Part shown: in pieces, positions 22,321 through 31,820 of the stretch
Layout of the letters: each line of letters opens with the position of its first letter
How positions within the stretch are numbered: the stretch's first letter is position 1
Source of the DNA: Candidatus Vallotiella sp. (ex Adelges kitamiensis)
Lineage (GTDB): Bacteria; Pseudomonadota; Gammaproteobacteria; Burkholderiales; Burkholderiaceae
NCBI RefSeq assembly: GCF_020342435.1
Contig: NZ_CP080504.1
Location: 459,698 to 523,697 of the forward strand
Reading direction: 5' to 3'
DNA: 64,000 bases
Program-made: the position numbers and the translations under genes
The notes under the pieces: model-generated
The model's database searches: none
What the model was told of the DNA's origin: nothing
Seen by the model: the letters and a program-made list of their open reading frames with translations, nothing else

Positions 22321-23382
22321 ATGTTCGCTTTTAAGAAAGTACTGTTTGCTACGTCAGCGATCGCTGTATTCAGTATTGTCATGGCGTGTAGCGCCGTCTG
22401 GTATTGGGCTAGAACACCTATTCAGAGTACAACTCTGCCGCTTAATGTAATGATCAAGCCTCGCAGTAGTTTGCGAAGCATCGCCTTTCAACTGCGATGT
22501 AGCGGTGTGCCGATTGAACAACACTTATTTATATTCATGACCCGTGTGCTAGGCATGTCTTTAAAATTGAAGGCTGGCTGCTACATATTCCCGTCTAATA
22601 TCACACCATATGATGTGCTTCAGAAGCTAGCGCGCGGGGACACACACCAATGCGCCATCACAATTATCGAGGGTTGGACTTTTCGCCGCATGCGCGACGA
22701 GATTAATATGAACCCAGGATTACGTCATGATTCCATGATGCTTAGTGACGCGCAGTTAATGCGGGTAATTTTAGCTGATATCTCGCCTAGCGATCAACAT
22801 AAAGCAACCTATATACTATCGATGCAAGGCACGCCCGTGCAAGAGCCTGAGGGCCTATTTTTTCCTGATACCTACTTCTTTGAACACAATACTAGCGACT
22901 TAGACATTTATCGGCGTGCGTACTATTTAATGCATTTCCGTATGCAGCAGGCATGGGAAGGGCGCGCGCTAAAGTTACCCTATGTAACACCTTACGATGC
23001 ACTCAAAATAGCTTCGATTGTTGAAAAAGAGACCGCTTGCGCGCAAGACCGAACGTTGGTGGCTACAGTATTTATTAACCGGTTACGTTTATCTATGCCA
23101 CTACAAAGCGATGCGACTGTAATCTACGGGCTTAATACAGCATATACCGGTCGATTATGCAAGAAGAGCTTGAAAACTGACACTCTATACAATACTTATA
23201 TGCGTATTGGCCTTCCGCCCACCCCGATCGCCTTGCCAGGCAGGGCTGCGCTAGAAGCAGCATGCAGTGCCGCTTCTAGCGCAGCCCTATACTTCGTAGC
23301 GCGCGGGGATGGTGGTACTTATTTTTCAGATAACCTCATCGATCATAATAAAGCTGTGAATAAATATATCAGAGGACAGTGA
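22321..23382 (+). CDS. mltG: Endolytic peptidoglycan transglycosylase MltG
   Basis: Membrane-anchored lytic enzyme that cleaves nascent glycan strands and sets their length. One N-terminal transmembrane helix (about residues 5-28) is followed by a LysM-like region and the YceG catalytic domain. Landmarks are [18 protein letters not shown], the catalytic Glu in [30 protein letters not shown], and the end [13 protein letters not shown]. At 353 aa it is full length. tmk begins 1 base after its stop, starting the conserved mltG-tmk-holB order. Confidence 0.95.
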   Translation: MFAFKKVLFATSAIAVFSIVMACSAVWYWARTPIQSTTLPLNVMIKPRSSLRSIAFQLRCSGVPIEQHLFIFMTRVLGMSLKLKAGCYIFPSNITPYDVLQKLARGDTHQCAITIIEGWTFRRMRDEINMNPGLRHDSMMLSDAQLMRVILADISPSDQHKATYILSMQGTPVQEPEGLFFPDTYFFEHNTSDLDIYRRAYYLMHFRMQQAWEGRALKLPYVTPYDALKIASIVEKETACAQDRTLVATVFINRLRLSMPLQSDATVIYGLNTAYTGRLCKKSLKTDTLYNTYMRIGLPPTPIALPGRAALEAACSAASSAALYFVARGDGGTYFSDNLIDHNKAVNKYIRGQ

Positions 23383-23383
23383 T

Positions 23384-24040
23384 ATGACTAATACTATGAT
23401 TAGTCGGCTAAATGGAGTTCGACCGCGCGGAAAATTTATTACGCTCGAAGGAATCGATGGCGTTGGAAAGACAACCCACCTACAGTGGTTTTGCGATCGC
23501 CTTGCCGAGCGCGCAGCTCAGCAAGGCGCGCGTGTTATTGTTACATCTGAGCCGGGTGGAACACCGCTAGGAAACATGCTACGGGAAATCCTATTGCGTC
23601 AGGAGATGCGCTGTGAAACGGAGGCATTGCTGATGTTTGCCATACGTTGTGAACATATTGCTACGTTAATTGAGCCTGCGCTTACTCGTGGTGATTGGGT
23701 GTTATCTGATCGCTTCACGGATTCGACGTTTGCTTACCAGGGTGGCGGACACGGAGTATCGATCGATAAGTTGCAAGTGCTCGAGAAATGGGTACAAGGA
23801 GAACTGCAGCCAGATTGCACAGTATTATTCGATCTGCCAACTAAAATTGCTTATTCAAGGCGAAGTGGGGCGCGTATACCCGATAAGTTTGAGAGAAAAT
23901 CAGACGAGTTCTTCGCACGTACTCGTGCCGAATACCTGCGTCGAACTGCGCAGGCACCAGAGCGGTTTGCGATTATCAATGCGGTAGATTCGATTGCCAA
24001 AGTGCGAGAACAGCTTGAAGTTATCCTGATGACTATTTAA
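23384..24040 (+). CDS. tmk: Thymidylate kinase
   Basis: Phosphorylates dTMP to dTDP. The P-loop GIDGVGKTT lies at residues 23-31, and the DR motif ([15 protein letters not shown]) and LID region follow. Homologues begin just before RGKFITLEG, so the first 14 or so residues, including [11 protein letters not shown], may be an extension. The ATG at 23384 directly after the mltG stop and the ATG at 23396 are both possible starts. holB starts 9 bases downstream. Full-length enzyme. Confidence 0.95.
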   Translation: MTNTMISRLNGVRPRGKFITLEGIDGVGKTTHLQWFCDRLAERAAQQGARVIVTSEPGGTPLGNMLREILLRQEMRCETEALLMFAIRCEHIATLIEPALTRGDWVLSDRFTDSTFAYQGGGHGVSIDKLQVLEKWVQGELQPDCTVLFDLPTKIAYSRRSGARIPDKFERKSDEFFARTRAEYLRRTAQAPERFAIINAVDSIAKVREQLEVILMTI

Positions 24041-24049
24041 TTAATAAAG

Positions 24050-25096
24050 ATGTTATATCCATGGCAATACGATGACTGGGAGCGTATTCAAGTTCTTCGA
24101 GAATATTGGATCCACGCATTATTACTGTACGGCCCAACTGGCATCGGAAAAACAAATTTTGCTTGTGAGCTTGCCCAGAGTTTATTATGTGATCGGCCTC
24201 GCGCTGATGCATGTGCCTGTGGGGGGTGCCTTGCATGTACTTGGTTCTTACAACGCACCCACCCTGATTTTAGGTTTATCTGCCCTGAGAACACGCCGCT
24301 GAAAGTAAGTACCGATAAGAATTCTAATAACTACCCCCCAATAGACACCGCCGTGAGCGCGAATAGCAAGAAATTCAAGTCACTAAGTAAGGAAATTAAA
24401 ATTGAGCAGATTAGGGAACTACTCGATTTCTGTGGAATTAGCTCCCACCGTGGCGCGCGGCGCATAGTCATATTATCCCCAGCTGAGGCACTAAACATGG
24501 TGGCGGCTAACGCACTACTTAAAACTCTTGAGGAGCCACCTTCCGGCGTGTTGTTCCTGCTTGTAAGTACAGACGTTAAGCGTTTGCCGCTGACTATTGT
24601 AAGTCGATGTAGACAATGGCCATTAGCAATGCCAAATGTGGAGAGTGCTTTAGCTTGGCTTGGTAGCAAATCCATTACCGATCCGGCTTTAACTCTCGCA
24701 GAAGCTGGTGGTGCGCCATTAGCCGCATTAACTATTGCTCGCGACGGGTATGCACCGCTTAAACAGTGTATATTGGAACAGCTTTCTTCTGGAAAAAATT
24801 GCGCACCCTTTTCTTTCTGCGAAACGTTACAGACAGCGCCCATGCCGTTGGTTCTCGGCTGGTTACAACGCTGGGTTTATGACCTGCTAGCTACACAGAT
24901 GAGTGGAGAGCCGCGTTACTTCCTATCGCACCGGAATGCACTTAAGAACATTTCACAAAATGCCGCGCCCTTTCGAGTTGCTCAGTGTTTAAAGCGGATT
25001 ACACAACAACGAGCTGTAGAGCAACATTCGCTGAATAATCGGCTAGTTTTTGAGGGGTTATTTATTCATTATAGAGGCCTCTTCAGGGGTAAATAA
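24050..25096 (+). CDS. holB: DNA polymerase III subunit delta prime
   Basis: Clamp-loader subunit that helps open and load the beta clamp. Walker A GPTGIGKT at residues 28-35 and a zinc-binding module with Cys47, Cys57, Cys60 and Cys63 are visible. ANALLKTLEEPPSGVLFLLVS is the AAA+ core, with the SRC motif (IVSRCRQW) as arginine finger. At 348 aa it has normal length. A PilZ-domain gene usually lies between holB and tatD in Burkholderia, by my recollection; here that interval has no gene. Confidence 0.93.
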   Translation: MLYPWQYDDWERIQVLREYWIHALLLYGPTGIGKTNFACELAQSLLCDRPRADACACGGCLACTWFLQRTHPDFRFICPENTPLKVSTDKNSNNYPPIDTAVSANSKKFKSLSKEIKIEQIRELLDFCGISSHRGARRIVILSPAEALNMVAANALLKTLEEPPSGVLFLLVSTDVKRLPLTIVSRCRQWPLAMPNVESALAWLGSKSITDPALTLAEAGGAPLAALTIARDGYAPLKQCILEQLSSGKNCAPFSFCETLQTAPMPLVLGWLQRWVYDLLATQMSGEPRYFLSHRNALKNISQNAAPFRVAQCLKRITQQRAVEQHSLNNRLVFEGLFIHYRGLFRGK

Positions 25097-25416
25097 TGAT
25101 GTAAGTACTCCATCGTTTTTCAGCATATAGTAAATCTGTTAATAGTATAGGTAGCTAAAATTTACCGATTTTATTTAACTAAGTTAGTGTAATAAGATTT
25201 TATCTATCAGCATCCATAGTTAGCATAAAGCCCGGTAGAAATTAGTGCTATCTATGCTTATTTTGCTATCGTTATAGACGTAATGACTAGAATTAGTTTA
25301 CGTAGACGCGATACCAACTTATTATTAGGCTCGTTAAATATATTTACTATTGAGCGTCGTCTATAGCCTTCTTATAAAGGCCCGTCCAAACAGTGCGCCG
25401 CCCCTAAAAAGTACCG
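25097..25416. other. Spacer between holB and tatD
   Basis: About 320 bases without coding potential. This is where I would expect a PilZ-domain gene in relatives; no remnant is readable. Confidence 0.5.
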
Positions 25417-26199
25417 ATGTTTATCGATTCACATTGCCACATCAATTTTAATGGCATGATCCAACGTCTGCCAGACATACTCGAGCAGATGCGCGTCAAT
25501 GCAGTAACGCATGCATTATGCGTTAGCGTCGATCTCGAGACATTCCCTTCCGTTTTAGAGATCGCTCATACATATCCACATATATTTGCATCAGTCGGCG
25601 TACATCCGGGTTATGAGCATGCGCGTGACCCGGATGTTACTGAATTAGTCTCGCTTGCACAGGACCCAAAAGTTATTGCGATCGGCGAAACTGGATTAGA
25701 CTACTACTCTTTCAAAGGAAAAACACTAGACGCTTTAGCATGGCAGCAGAAGCGGTTTCGCACGCACATCCAGGCGGCGCTCGCTTCTGGTAAGCCATTG
25801 ATTATTCACACGCGTTCTGCGGCACAGGATACGCTTCGAATTATGCGGGAAGAAGGCGCTGCTGCAGTCGGCGGAGTCATACATTGCTTTACCGAGACAT
25901 GGGATATTGCACAGGCGGCGCTAGAACTAAATTTTTTTATTTCAATATCAGGTATTGTGACATTTAAGAATGCGACACAAATCCAGGAGGTCGCTCAAAA
26001 AGTACCGCTCGAACATTTATTAATCGAAACAGATTCGCCTTACCTAACCCCGGTACCGTACCGGGGCAAGCTTAATGAACCTGCACACGTCAGTCATATT
26101 GGACGTTTTATCGCGTTGCTGCGCAATATAGACATAGCACAACTCGGATCTAGCACGTCAGCTAACTTTTTCAGACTATTTTGCGGCTCAAACTTTTGA
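25417..26199 (+). CDS. tatD: TatD family metal-dependent hydrolase
   Basis: TIM-barrel metallohydrolase; characterised members are 3'-5' DNA/RNA exonucleases. Metal ligands are visible as His6 and His8 (SHCHI), Glu91 (GETGLDYY), His in IIHTRSA and VIHCF, and Asp in IETDSPYLTP. At 260 aa it is complete. It is the last gene of the mltG-tmk-holB-tatD group, though a 320-base gap suggests its own promoter. Confidence 0.93.
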   Translation: MFIDSHCHINFNGMIQRLPDILEQMRVNAVTHALCVSVDLETFPSVLEIAHTYPHIFASVGVHPGYEHARDPDVTELVSLAQDPKVIAIGETGLDYYSFKGKTLDALAWQQKRFRTHIQAALASGKPLIIHTRSAAQDTLRIMREEGAAAVGGVIHCFTETWDIAQAALELNFFISISGIVTFKNATQIQEVAQKVPLEHLLIETDSPYLTPVPYRGKLNEPAHVSHIGRFIALLRNIDIAQLGSSTSANFFRLFCGSNF

Positions 26200-28019
26200 A
26201 GTTAATTTCGGAACCTCGGAATAGCCTACTAGCTGAACAGCGGCATTGCTGGCGTATGCATAAAGCATAAGAATACGGTAAAAGCTCTCTTAACAATGTA
26301 AGAAAGCTTTGTTGATAAATAATAAACGTAAGACAATACTATATCATAGGGATGCGAGTCACAAGTTACTTGGCGCCGCTATTGATCTGACGAAGTGGCA
26401 TGCCGTTACGCTCAAAGTTTAAGGAATCCTAATTTATATTAATGAATTAACTAAAAGTAACCAGGATAAATCGGGGAATATGTCAACTAGAACGTAGTAC
26501 TGTGAAAGCGCACGCAATTTCGAGGGTAAGCTAATTAAAAAACTGTTCTGAAAAGAAGCGCAATAAATTTAATAAGAAATTACTGCATTATGTGTTGACA
26601 GCCGACTAAACCAAAGCAACAAGTTTTGTATACACTAATATTGTGCTCAAAAATACAATGCTAAAAAGCAAATCTGAATTAATCATAATAATTTTTAAAA
26701 AACTGTAAATACAGTATTCAATCGTGACATACTGTGTATCTACTTGACAGTAGATGTTATATTAAATACGACTGAAGTCGTCGCACGCATGATATATCCG
26801 TTAAATAATACTTTTCTTTCAAAAAAGAGAAAACTAGTGAAGTTAATCAATGTATTGTATAAGTACTCATAAATAAGAGAATATTTATAAACGTATTTTC
26901 TTTGCAACGCATAAATTTTATTTCTTTAGATTAAAACACTCTTTCAATTTTATAAAAACACGCAATATTTAATTTTCTCTAAAGTTATCAGTAATATTGC
27001 TCTTTAACTAGAAAATTATGGATTTATGCAGTTAAAAATGACCCAATCTAAACATTTCGTCGAACAAGACTTTATAGTAGGCGGGTGATTACTAATGAAT
27101 GAATTTACTTTTGTAAGCACGGGTTTTATATTTTTGGCCTATATATAGACATTACCTACTGAATAAAAGTTATTTATTATACGTTAATCTTATAAACAAC
27201 ATACATAGAAGGTTTACTGTAACCCTTATTGCTCTGATTACTGGGAGCTCTTTATATTTGAAGAACAATATCTATCGAACAGTTTTATATCACCTATGGA
27301 CCTTTTAAGGTATCTGCGTAAAAGGCTTTGAGTAGCTACAGCTAGTGGCTATAATTTCGCTAGTTACTTAATTGAGTTTCTCTCCTTGAGAAGACCGCGA
27401 GCAGTAATTATAGCGCACAAGCGCGGAGATACTACTCTAATTCTTTACTACTTAGTAGTGTAGTAGCGCTAAATTACTCTAGATACGCTATCCGATTATT
27501 CGCGTCGTATGTATGCTAATCTTATTGACCTGATACGTTGTATAACTAGAGATGTATACTAACGCTTTAACACTCGAGTTCCTGTGCTAGAACGGAAATT
27601 TTTTAAAAAAGGGGAGTAATCTGCATAGATTACATGCTTTATGCAGTGAGATATTCACACTTATAAAATAAGTAAACTGTCACGCTTTTTTAAAAAATAT
27701 CTCGTTCGAGATCTCAGTATAACTAGCCAGGTATTAAATATGAGCTCTCTAACTTGATAAATGATCATTTAAGTAATGCGTATAGTCTGGGTATAGTTTA
27801 TATCTACTTGCTCTAGCGTGTTATATACTGGCATTAAGATAGCTAATTAGTCTAGGCCCATAATATTTATCTTTAAAATTTTATATATAGCTACTCCAAA
27901 ATCATAAAGATAAAATGTCTAGATGTTTGGGTAGGTGTGCTGTTTTGTATATCAAATTAATCAATTTCTATTTTTAGAAGATTATCTATTTTAAATAGTA
28001 GGTAGGCTAACGTCACTTC
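26200..28019. other. Large AT-rich spacer, 1.8 kb
   Basis: The longest gene-free stretch here and visibly richer in A and T than its flanks. No RNA gene, insertion sequence or intact reading frame is recognisable. A weak possible ankyrin-gene remnant near its left end is listed separately. The rest looks like neutral, decayed DNA. Confidence 0.6.
26236..26425 (+). pseudogene. Possible remnant of an ankyrin-repeat gene
   Basis: Short stretches resemble consecutive ankyrin-repeat pieces: a shifted reading AALLAYA, then NTVKALLTM (about 26271-26297), then LGAAIDLTKWHAVTL (about 26370-26414). In Burkholderia, as I recall, an ankyrin-repeat protein follows tatD, and these pieces are in the expected order. 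The matches are brief, in different frames and interrupted, so this is tentative. Confidence 0.25.
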
Positions 28020-28028
28020 TGTTATAAT
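28020..28028 (+). promoter_or_regulatory. Extended -10 promoter element upstream of bioB
   Basis: TGTTATAAT is an exact extended -10 (TGnTATAAT), 154 bases before the proposed bioB start. No good -35 is seen, which is acceptable for extended -10 promoters. It implies a leader of roughly 145 bases that includes the stem-loop at 28085-28111. Confidence 0.4.
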
Positions 28029-28084
28029 TCAAAAAATTATTTAGGTATAAACTTTGGAACTCAATAAATAATTTACATACTCGA

Positions 28085-28111
28085 CACTGCCTTGCCCACG
28101 ACGAGGCAGTG
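28085..28111 (+). other. GC-rich stem-loop in the bioB leader
   Basis: CACTGCC pairs exactly with GGCAGTG across a 13-base loop. The 28085-28180 segment is clearly more GC-rich than the spacer upstream, so it may be conserved leader sequence or the last trace of an upstream gene such as bioD. No T-run follows. Confidence 0.4.
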
Positions 28112-28181
28112 GTGCCTATCGCACCTATTCGTAGCCGCCAGACCGTTTGCCCCCCCTTACATCTGCATAGGAGTATCTGAT

Positions 28182-29222
28182 ATGTCGACTAAGACAATAG
28201 AATTGTCGGCTCATTCCTCCAGTCTGTCCGGCGACTACACAGCGCCGGTTCGGCACGACTGGACACGCGAGCAAATTTCGGTGCTATTCGATTTGCCATT
28301 TGATGACCTGCTGTATCGTGCACATACTATTCAGCGACACTATCATGCTGGCCGCGGCTTACAAATCTCACAATTGTTGTCTATCAAGACGGGTGGATGC
28401 CCAGAAGACTGTGGCTACTGCAGTCAATCAGTCCATGCTGAGACTGATCTAAAAGCGAGTGCATTGATGAGCGTGGACGCTGTGCTACAGGCCGCTAAGC
28501 AGGCAAAGTCTACTGGCGTACAGCGTTTTTGTATGGGTGCTGCATGGCGCAGCCCCCGAGAGCGTGATCTAGAGCGAGTCTGCACGATGGTAGAGGGCGT
28601 GAAAGCTCTTGGCCTAGAGACCTGCGTAACACTTGGTATGTTAACCGCTACACAAGCTCAGCGCCTAGCTGATTCAGGCTTAGATTATTACAACCATAAT
28701 ATCGACACTAGCCCTGAATACTATTCATCTTTGACTACAACACGTACATTGCAAGAGCGACTTGATACACTCGAGCACGTGCGCAATGCGGGCCTAAAAG
28801 TTTGCTGTGGCGGTATTGTTGGTATGGGAGAATCTCGCGAGGATCGGGTTGGTATGTTACAAACACTAGCTAATTTGTCAGAACACCCGGAGTCCGTACC
28901 AGTCAATTCCCTTATTCGAGTCGAAGGCGCTCGGCTAGCGCACGAGCACGATATAGATAGACTAGAGTTCGTCCGCACGATATCGGTAGCACGTATTGTA
29001 ATGCCGATGTCTATAATACGGCTCTCGGCAGGCCGAGAGCATATGAGCGACGAGCTTCAGGCGCTATGCCTATTCGCCGGTGCTGGTTCGGTATTCATTG
29101 GTGAAAAATTATTGACTGCTCCTAATCCTACTCCTCATCGAGACCGCGAGCTGATTGATCGACTAGGTGCGACAGGCCGGGAGTCATCTCCTATTCAATG
29201 GCTGACTAAGTCACAGCAATAA
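28182..29222 (+). CDS. bioB: Biotin synthase
   Basis: Radical SAM enzyme that inserts sulfur into dethiobiotin. From the start used here, the CxxxCxxC cluster motif is Cys73, Cys77 and Cys80 ([10 protein letters not shown]). The [12 protein letters not shown] and GGIVGMGES regions and the C-terminal [15 protein letters not shown] are typical. The frame is open upstream to 28092, but that part is unlike homologues. TAGGAG (28169-28174) sits at suitable distance from ATG 28182, giving 346 aa. In relatives bioB ends a bioA-bioF-bioD-bioB cluster; here it stands alone after 1.9 kb of spacer, so biotin may be made from a supplied precursor or the other genes lie elsewhere. Confidence 0.95.
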   Translation: MSTKTIELSAHSSSLSGDYTAPVRHDWTREQISVLFDLPFDDLLYRAHTIQRHYHAGRGLQISQLLSIKTGGCPEDCGYCSQSVHAETDLKASALMSVDAVLQAAKQAKSTGVQRFCMGAAWRSPRERDLERVCTMVEGVKALGLETCVTLGMLTATQAQRLADSGLDYYNHNIDTSPEYYSSLTTTRTLQERLDTLEHVRNAGLKVCCGGIVGMGESREDRVGMLQTLANLSEHPESVPVNSLIRVEGARLAHEHDIDRLEFVRTISVARIVMPMSIIRLSAGREHMSDELQALCLFAGAGSVFIGEKLLTAPNPTPHRDRELIDRLGATGRESSPIQWLTKSQQ

Positions 29223-29389
29223 TCTTCAGAAATACTCACATAAGGTTCCTGAGTTTATATATGGCTTACGTTGATACTCTATATATAGTTATCTATACAG
29301 ACAGTATGCATCGCGCTATAGCCTACAAAGCCCGAATGAATAGGTGCAAGTAATGTCATAGTAATTCGAGTATTAAAATACATACGAAT

Positions 29390-29431
29390 CCATGCTTTAT
29401 AGCGAAGAAAATATTTCGTCATAAAGCATGG
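29390..29431. repeat. Stem-loop downstream of bioB
   Basis: CCATGCTTTAT and ATAAAGCATGG form an 11-bp perfect stem, with a further inner pairing of GCGAA and TTCGT. It starts about 170 bases after the bioB stop. No T-run follows on the plus strand. It may terminate or stabilise the bioB transcript, or be a small RNA element. Confidence 0.5.
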
Positions 29432-29760
29432 TGTATCTAGACTGAATGACAGACTTTCTTCTGGTCATAAATTTTCTTATATGAAGTAAATTTCTAAGTA
29501 TTAGGAAAGTTAGGTAAGCGATTGATCTAGTGCGAGTGGTAATGTAGAACTGCTTTGGCTAATAGCGTTTTAGGAAAATTTTTATATTTTTATCTAACAG
29601 ATGTAGGTTTTCTGTCTCTATATTAATCAAATGCGTCTAAACTTGGCAAGTTTTACTTGATTATGTATGTCATAGAAGCGCTTAATCTCTGGAGTTTATC
29701 ATATACAGTAAATCTAAATCAGACCAGACTAGTATTTTTACTGTTGTGTTTTAGGGGGGG

Positions 29761-29784
29761 GCTAGGACATTTTATTGTCCTAGC
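29761..29784 (+). repeat. GC-rich 9-bp stem-loop in the cold-shock leader region
   Basis: GCTAGGACA pairs perfectly with TGTCCTAGC around a TTTTAT loop, preceded by a run of seven G and followed by TATTATT. A second partial repeat, GGGACAGTATCCTGTC, follows at 29791-29806. It is about 220 bases before the cold-shock start, so it may be an upstream terminator or part of the leader. Confidence 0.45.
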
Positions 29785-30001
29785 TATTATTGGGACAGTA
29801 TCCTGTCAAGCGCAATTATGAACGAAAACATTTGACCATATTAGCTATATCGCATATAGTGGGTAGACGGAGTTTTCAAGATGTCTGATTTCTGTTCATC
29901 GTCTGTCCGCGACCTTACACAGTACGCTCATTGTTTTCTCCCTCTTGATCGCTTCCGTACTGCCGCCCCAAGCGGGAAATATTTTTTTGATGGATTTGTT
30001 T

Positions 30002-30205
30002 ATGGATACTGGTATTGTTAAGTGGTTCAACGACAGCAAAGGCTTTGGTTTTATCACACCGGATTCAGGTGGCGAAGACCTTTTCGCACATTTTTCTGAA
30101 ATTACTGAAGAAGGATTTAAAACGCTAGTTGAAAACCAGCGTGTTAGCTATCAAGTGAAGCGGGGCCCTAAAGGATTGCAAGCCGCAAACATTAAGCCGC
30201 TGTAA
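30002..30205 (+). CDS. Cold-shock domain protein (CspA family)
   Basis: 67-aa single-stranded nucleic acid-binding protein that acts as an RNA chaperone or antiterminator. The OB-fold motifs are RNP1-like KGFGFI and RNP2-like LFAHFS, ending [13 protein letters not shown]. The reading frame extends upstream to 29945, but those 19 residues are not part of the family; [11 protein letters not shown] at 30002 is the standard start. A strong intrinsic terminator lies 90 bases downstream. Members of this family are often abundant, and this gene has a long, GC-richer leader. Confidence 0.95.
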   Translation: MDTGIVKWFNDSKGFGFITPDSGGEDLFAHFSEITEEGFKTLVENQRVSYQVKRGPKGLQAANIKPL

Positions 30206-30293
30206 GTGCTTAATTCGTTTAAATCTGTCTGAACAAAGAGCTTTATTAAATATGTAAGACAGTAGTATTATTTAAAAACTAATAACTTATAAA

Positions 30294-30326
30294 AAATAAA
30301 GCGACATCTAAGGTGTCGCTTTATTT
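30294..30326 (+). terminator. Intrinsic terminator after the cold-shock gene
   Basis: The left arm AAATAAAGCGACA pairs perfectly over 13 bases with the right arm TGTCGCTTTATTT, with a 7-base loop. The A-rich 5' side and T-rich 3' side let it work in both directions. This is the clearest terminator in the window. Confidence 0.85.
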
Positions 30327-30592
30327 CTAGATAGATATTGCTTTCTTTCTAGAAGCGCCGTCAAACTGTTTGACCAAGCTAATGCTTAGAACATTAGGAG
30401 TTAGATATAAAATCTATACTGAATTATATAAACCACTAATATTTAAATTAGTGCTCCTATAGAGTGGTTGTTTTCAAAACCTAAAATAAGCTAAAGTTTA
30501 TATCATTTTTTCTAGATCAGATAAAAGCTGTTAATTTTAGTAAACTAACGCGCAGATCAACGCCGATAGGCATGTATTATGCAAGGTATATT
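30327..30592. other. Spacer after the cold-shock terminator
   Basis: No gene. A small hairpin, CACTAAT (30434-30440) with ATTAGTG (30447-30453), lies between the convergent cold-shock and rnfH transcripts. Confidence 0.45.
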
Positions 30593-30928
30593 CTATAATA
30601 GGTCTTTCGTACGCTGTTTTTGTACTTGGGGTGAACTTTCAGACTTAGAGTCGACTATTAATGGTCTATATATTTCAACGCGATCACCATTCTTAAGCGT
30701 TGAGTCTAGTGAACGTATACATCCAAATACCCCAACACGCTGCTGATCTAAATTAATCTGTGGATACATTGTAGGGATCCTGCTAGCCAGGATAGCATCC
30801 TGCAGCGCAGTGCCGGCCGGTAGTTTCAAATCAATAAGCGTTTGAGCGTCCGGAAGTGCATAACAAACTTGTACTGTGATCATAGCCTCAGCCCTGTAGA
30901 TAGGTGTCTCCACATTAATGCCTTCCAT
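30593..30928 (-). CDS. rnfH: RnfH family ubiquitin-like protein
   Basis: Small beta-grasp protein (UPF0125). The core VQVCYALPDAQTLIDLKLPAGTALQDAI is diagnostic, and the C-terminal NGDRVEIYRPL is conserved. Function is unknown; the family is usually encoded directly after ratA and near smpB, as here. The ATG at 30928 overlaps the end of the ratA remnant by 14 bases. The later ATG at 30883 (MITVQVCYALP) is an alternative. The gene survives although its usual partner ratA is broken. Confidence 0.88.
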   Translation of the reverse strand: MEGINVETPIYRAEAMITVQVCYALPDAQTLIDLKLPAGTALQDAILASRIPTMYPQINLDQQRVGVFGCIRSLDSTLKNGDRVEIYRPLIVDSKSESSPQVQKQRTKDLL

Positions 30929-31300
30929 AGTGTTCTTCTATTCGCCTAATGAATAACTCGACGAATGTATTTATAATATGATTAAACATTGGCCTAATTA
31001 GTTTCTCTAAAATAGAATTAGAAAACATATGCTGTAATGCAAACTTGATCTTACACGCATTGTCTTCTAGTTGTATAAAGCTCCAGTAGCTATTGAATCT
31101 TTTCAATAATTTTTCTTAAACTCTATATCAATCCACACTTCTATGCTTATCTTATCCCGAGTTTTGATCTCGACACTGTTGCCCTAAGGTAAAAACTTCT
31201 GCCACAAAGGGGAGTTGAAGAAGAGGCTAGTAGTGCCATGCATATTGCGATAAACCTAATGAGCATATTTTGTGGACACGACTCAAACTTTAACGATAGT
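30915..31300 (-). pseudogene. ratA: Decayed ratA (START-domain, ubiquinone-binding type)
   Basis: The C-terminal third is open: WSFIQLEDNACKIKFALQ, then FNHIINTFVELFIRR, matching RatA. Upstream on the minus strand a different frame reads KFLP, a stop where the family has Trp, then SVEIKTRDKISIEVWIDIEF, followed by another stop. About 30 central residues are missing between IDIEFK and the WSF segment. Normal length is about 145 aa; the longest open part is 63 aa. RatA/CoqG proteins are thought to bind ubiquinone or act on ribosome association. The stop codons, frameshift and deletion make function unlikely. Confidence 0.82.
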
Positions 31301-31349
31301 GGGTTGCTTCTCAAAAATTAAAATTTTTCTAAGTTAGTTTTACTTATTC

Positions 31350-31799
31350 ATGAGTCTTATTAACAATAAGAAAGCATTCTTTGATTATCTTATAGAAGAA
31401 CGCTACGAAGCGGGGCTTGTTCTTGAAGGCTGGGAGGTTAAAGCACTACGAGCACAGCGTGGCCATATAAAAGAAGGCTATGTTGTTATACATAATAGTG
31501 AATTATTTCTTATTGGTACACATATCAGCCCCTTGCATACAGCTTCTACACACCTGCACGTAGATCCCGTACGGACCCGAAAGTTGCTCCTTAAGACCGA
31601 TGAAATTCGTAGATTAATTGGTAAGGTAGAACGGCGTGGCTACACACTAGTACCACTTAACTTCCATTATAAGAATAATCGCATTAAGTGCGAAATTGGT
31701 CTAGCCCGGGGTAAGAAACTACATGATAAGCGAGAAACTGAAAAAAAACGCGACTGGAAACGCGAAAAAGCAAGGCTTCTAAAACATGCTGCACGCTAA
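31350..31799 (+). CDS. smpB: SsrA-binding protein
   Basis: Partner of tmRNA in rescue of stalled ribosomes; tagged products go to ClpXP, also encoded here. The 149-aa protein has the OB-fold core ([22 protein letters not shown], then GTHISPL) and the basic C-terminal tail [21 protein letters not shown] that enters the decoding site. It is transcribed away from the ratA remnant. A perfect stem-loop overlaps its stop codon. tmRNA itself is not in this window. Confidence 0.97.
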   Translation: MSLINNKKAFFDYLIEERYEAGLVLEGWEVKALRAQRGHIKEGYVVIHNSELFLIGTHISPLHTASTHLHVDPVRTRKLLLKTDEIRRLIGKVERRGYTLVPLNFHYKNNRIKCEIGLARGKKLHDKRETEKKRDWKREKARLLKHAAR

Positions 31800-31820
31800 C
31801 AGAGCGAGCCTGTTAGCGTG
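31792..31820 (+). terminator. Stem-loop overlapping the smpB stop codon
   Basis: CACGCTAACAG and CTGTTAGCGTG form an 11-bp perfect stem with a 7-base loop. The TAA of smpB lies in the left arm. The downstream sequence ATTAATACTT is only weakly T-rich, so it is a probable terminator or 3'-end protector. Confidence 0.6.

Larger units (their letters stand above)
29223..30001. other. Spacer between bioB and the cold-shock gene
   Basis: About 780 bases with no gene. It contains two strong stem-loops, at 29390-29431 and 29761-29784 (listed separately), and a long untranslated leader before the cold-shock ATG, a common arrangement for csp genes. Confidence 0.55.

Noticed and set aside
27361-27480. 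Repetitive TAGTAG/CTACTA stretch that looked like a possible RNA gene or short repeat array
   Set aside because: The units are irregular and short; no cloverleaf or direct-repeat spacing typical of tRNA or CRISPR.
29945-30001. N-terminal extension of the cold-shock protein
   Set aside because: The extra residues are leader sequence; every family member starts at M-(E/D)-TG-x-VKWF, and an ATG is present there.
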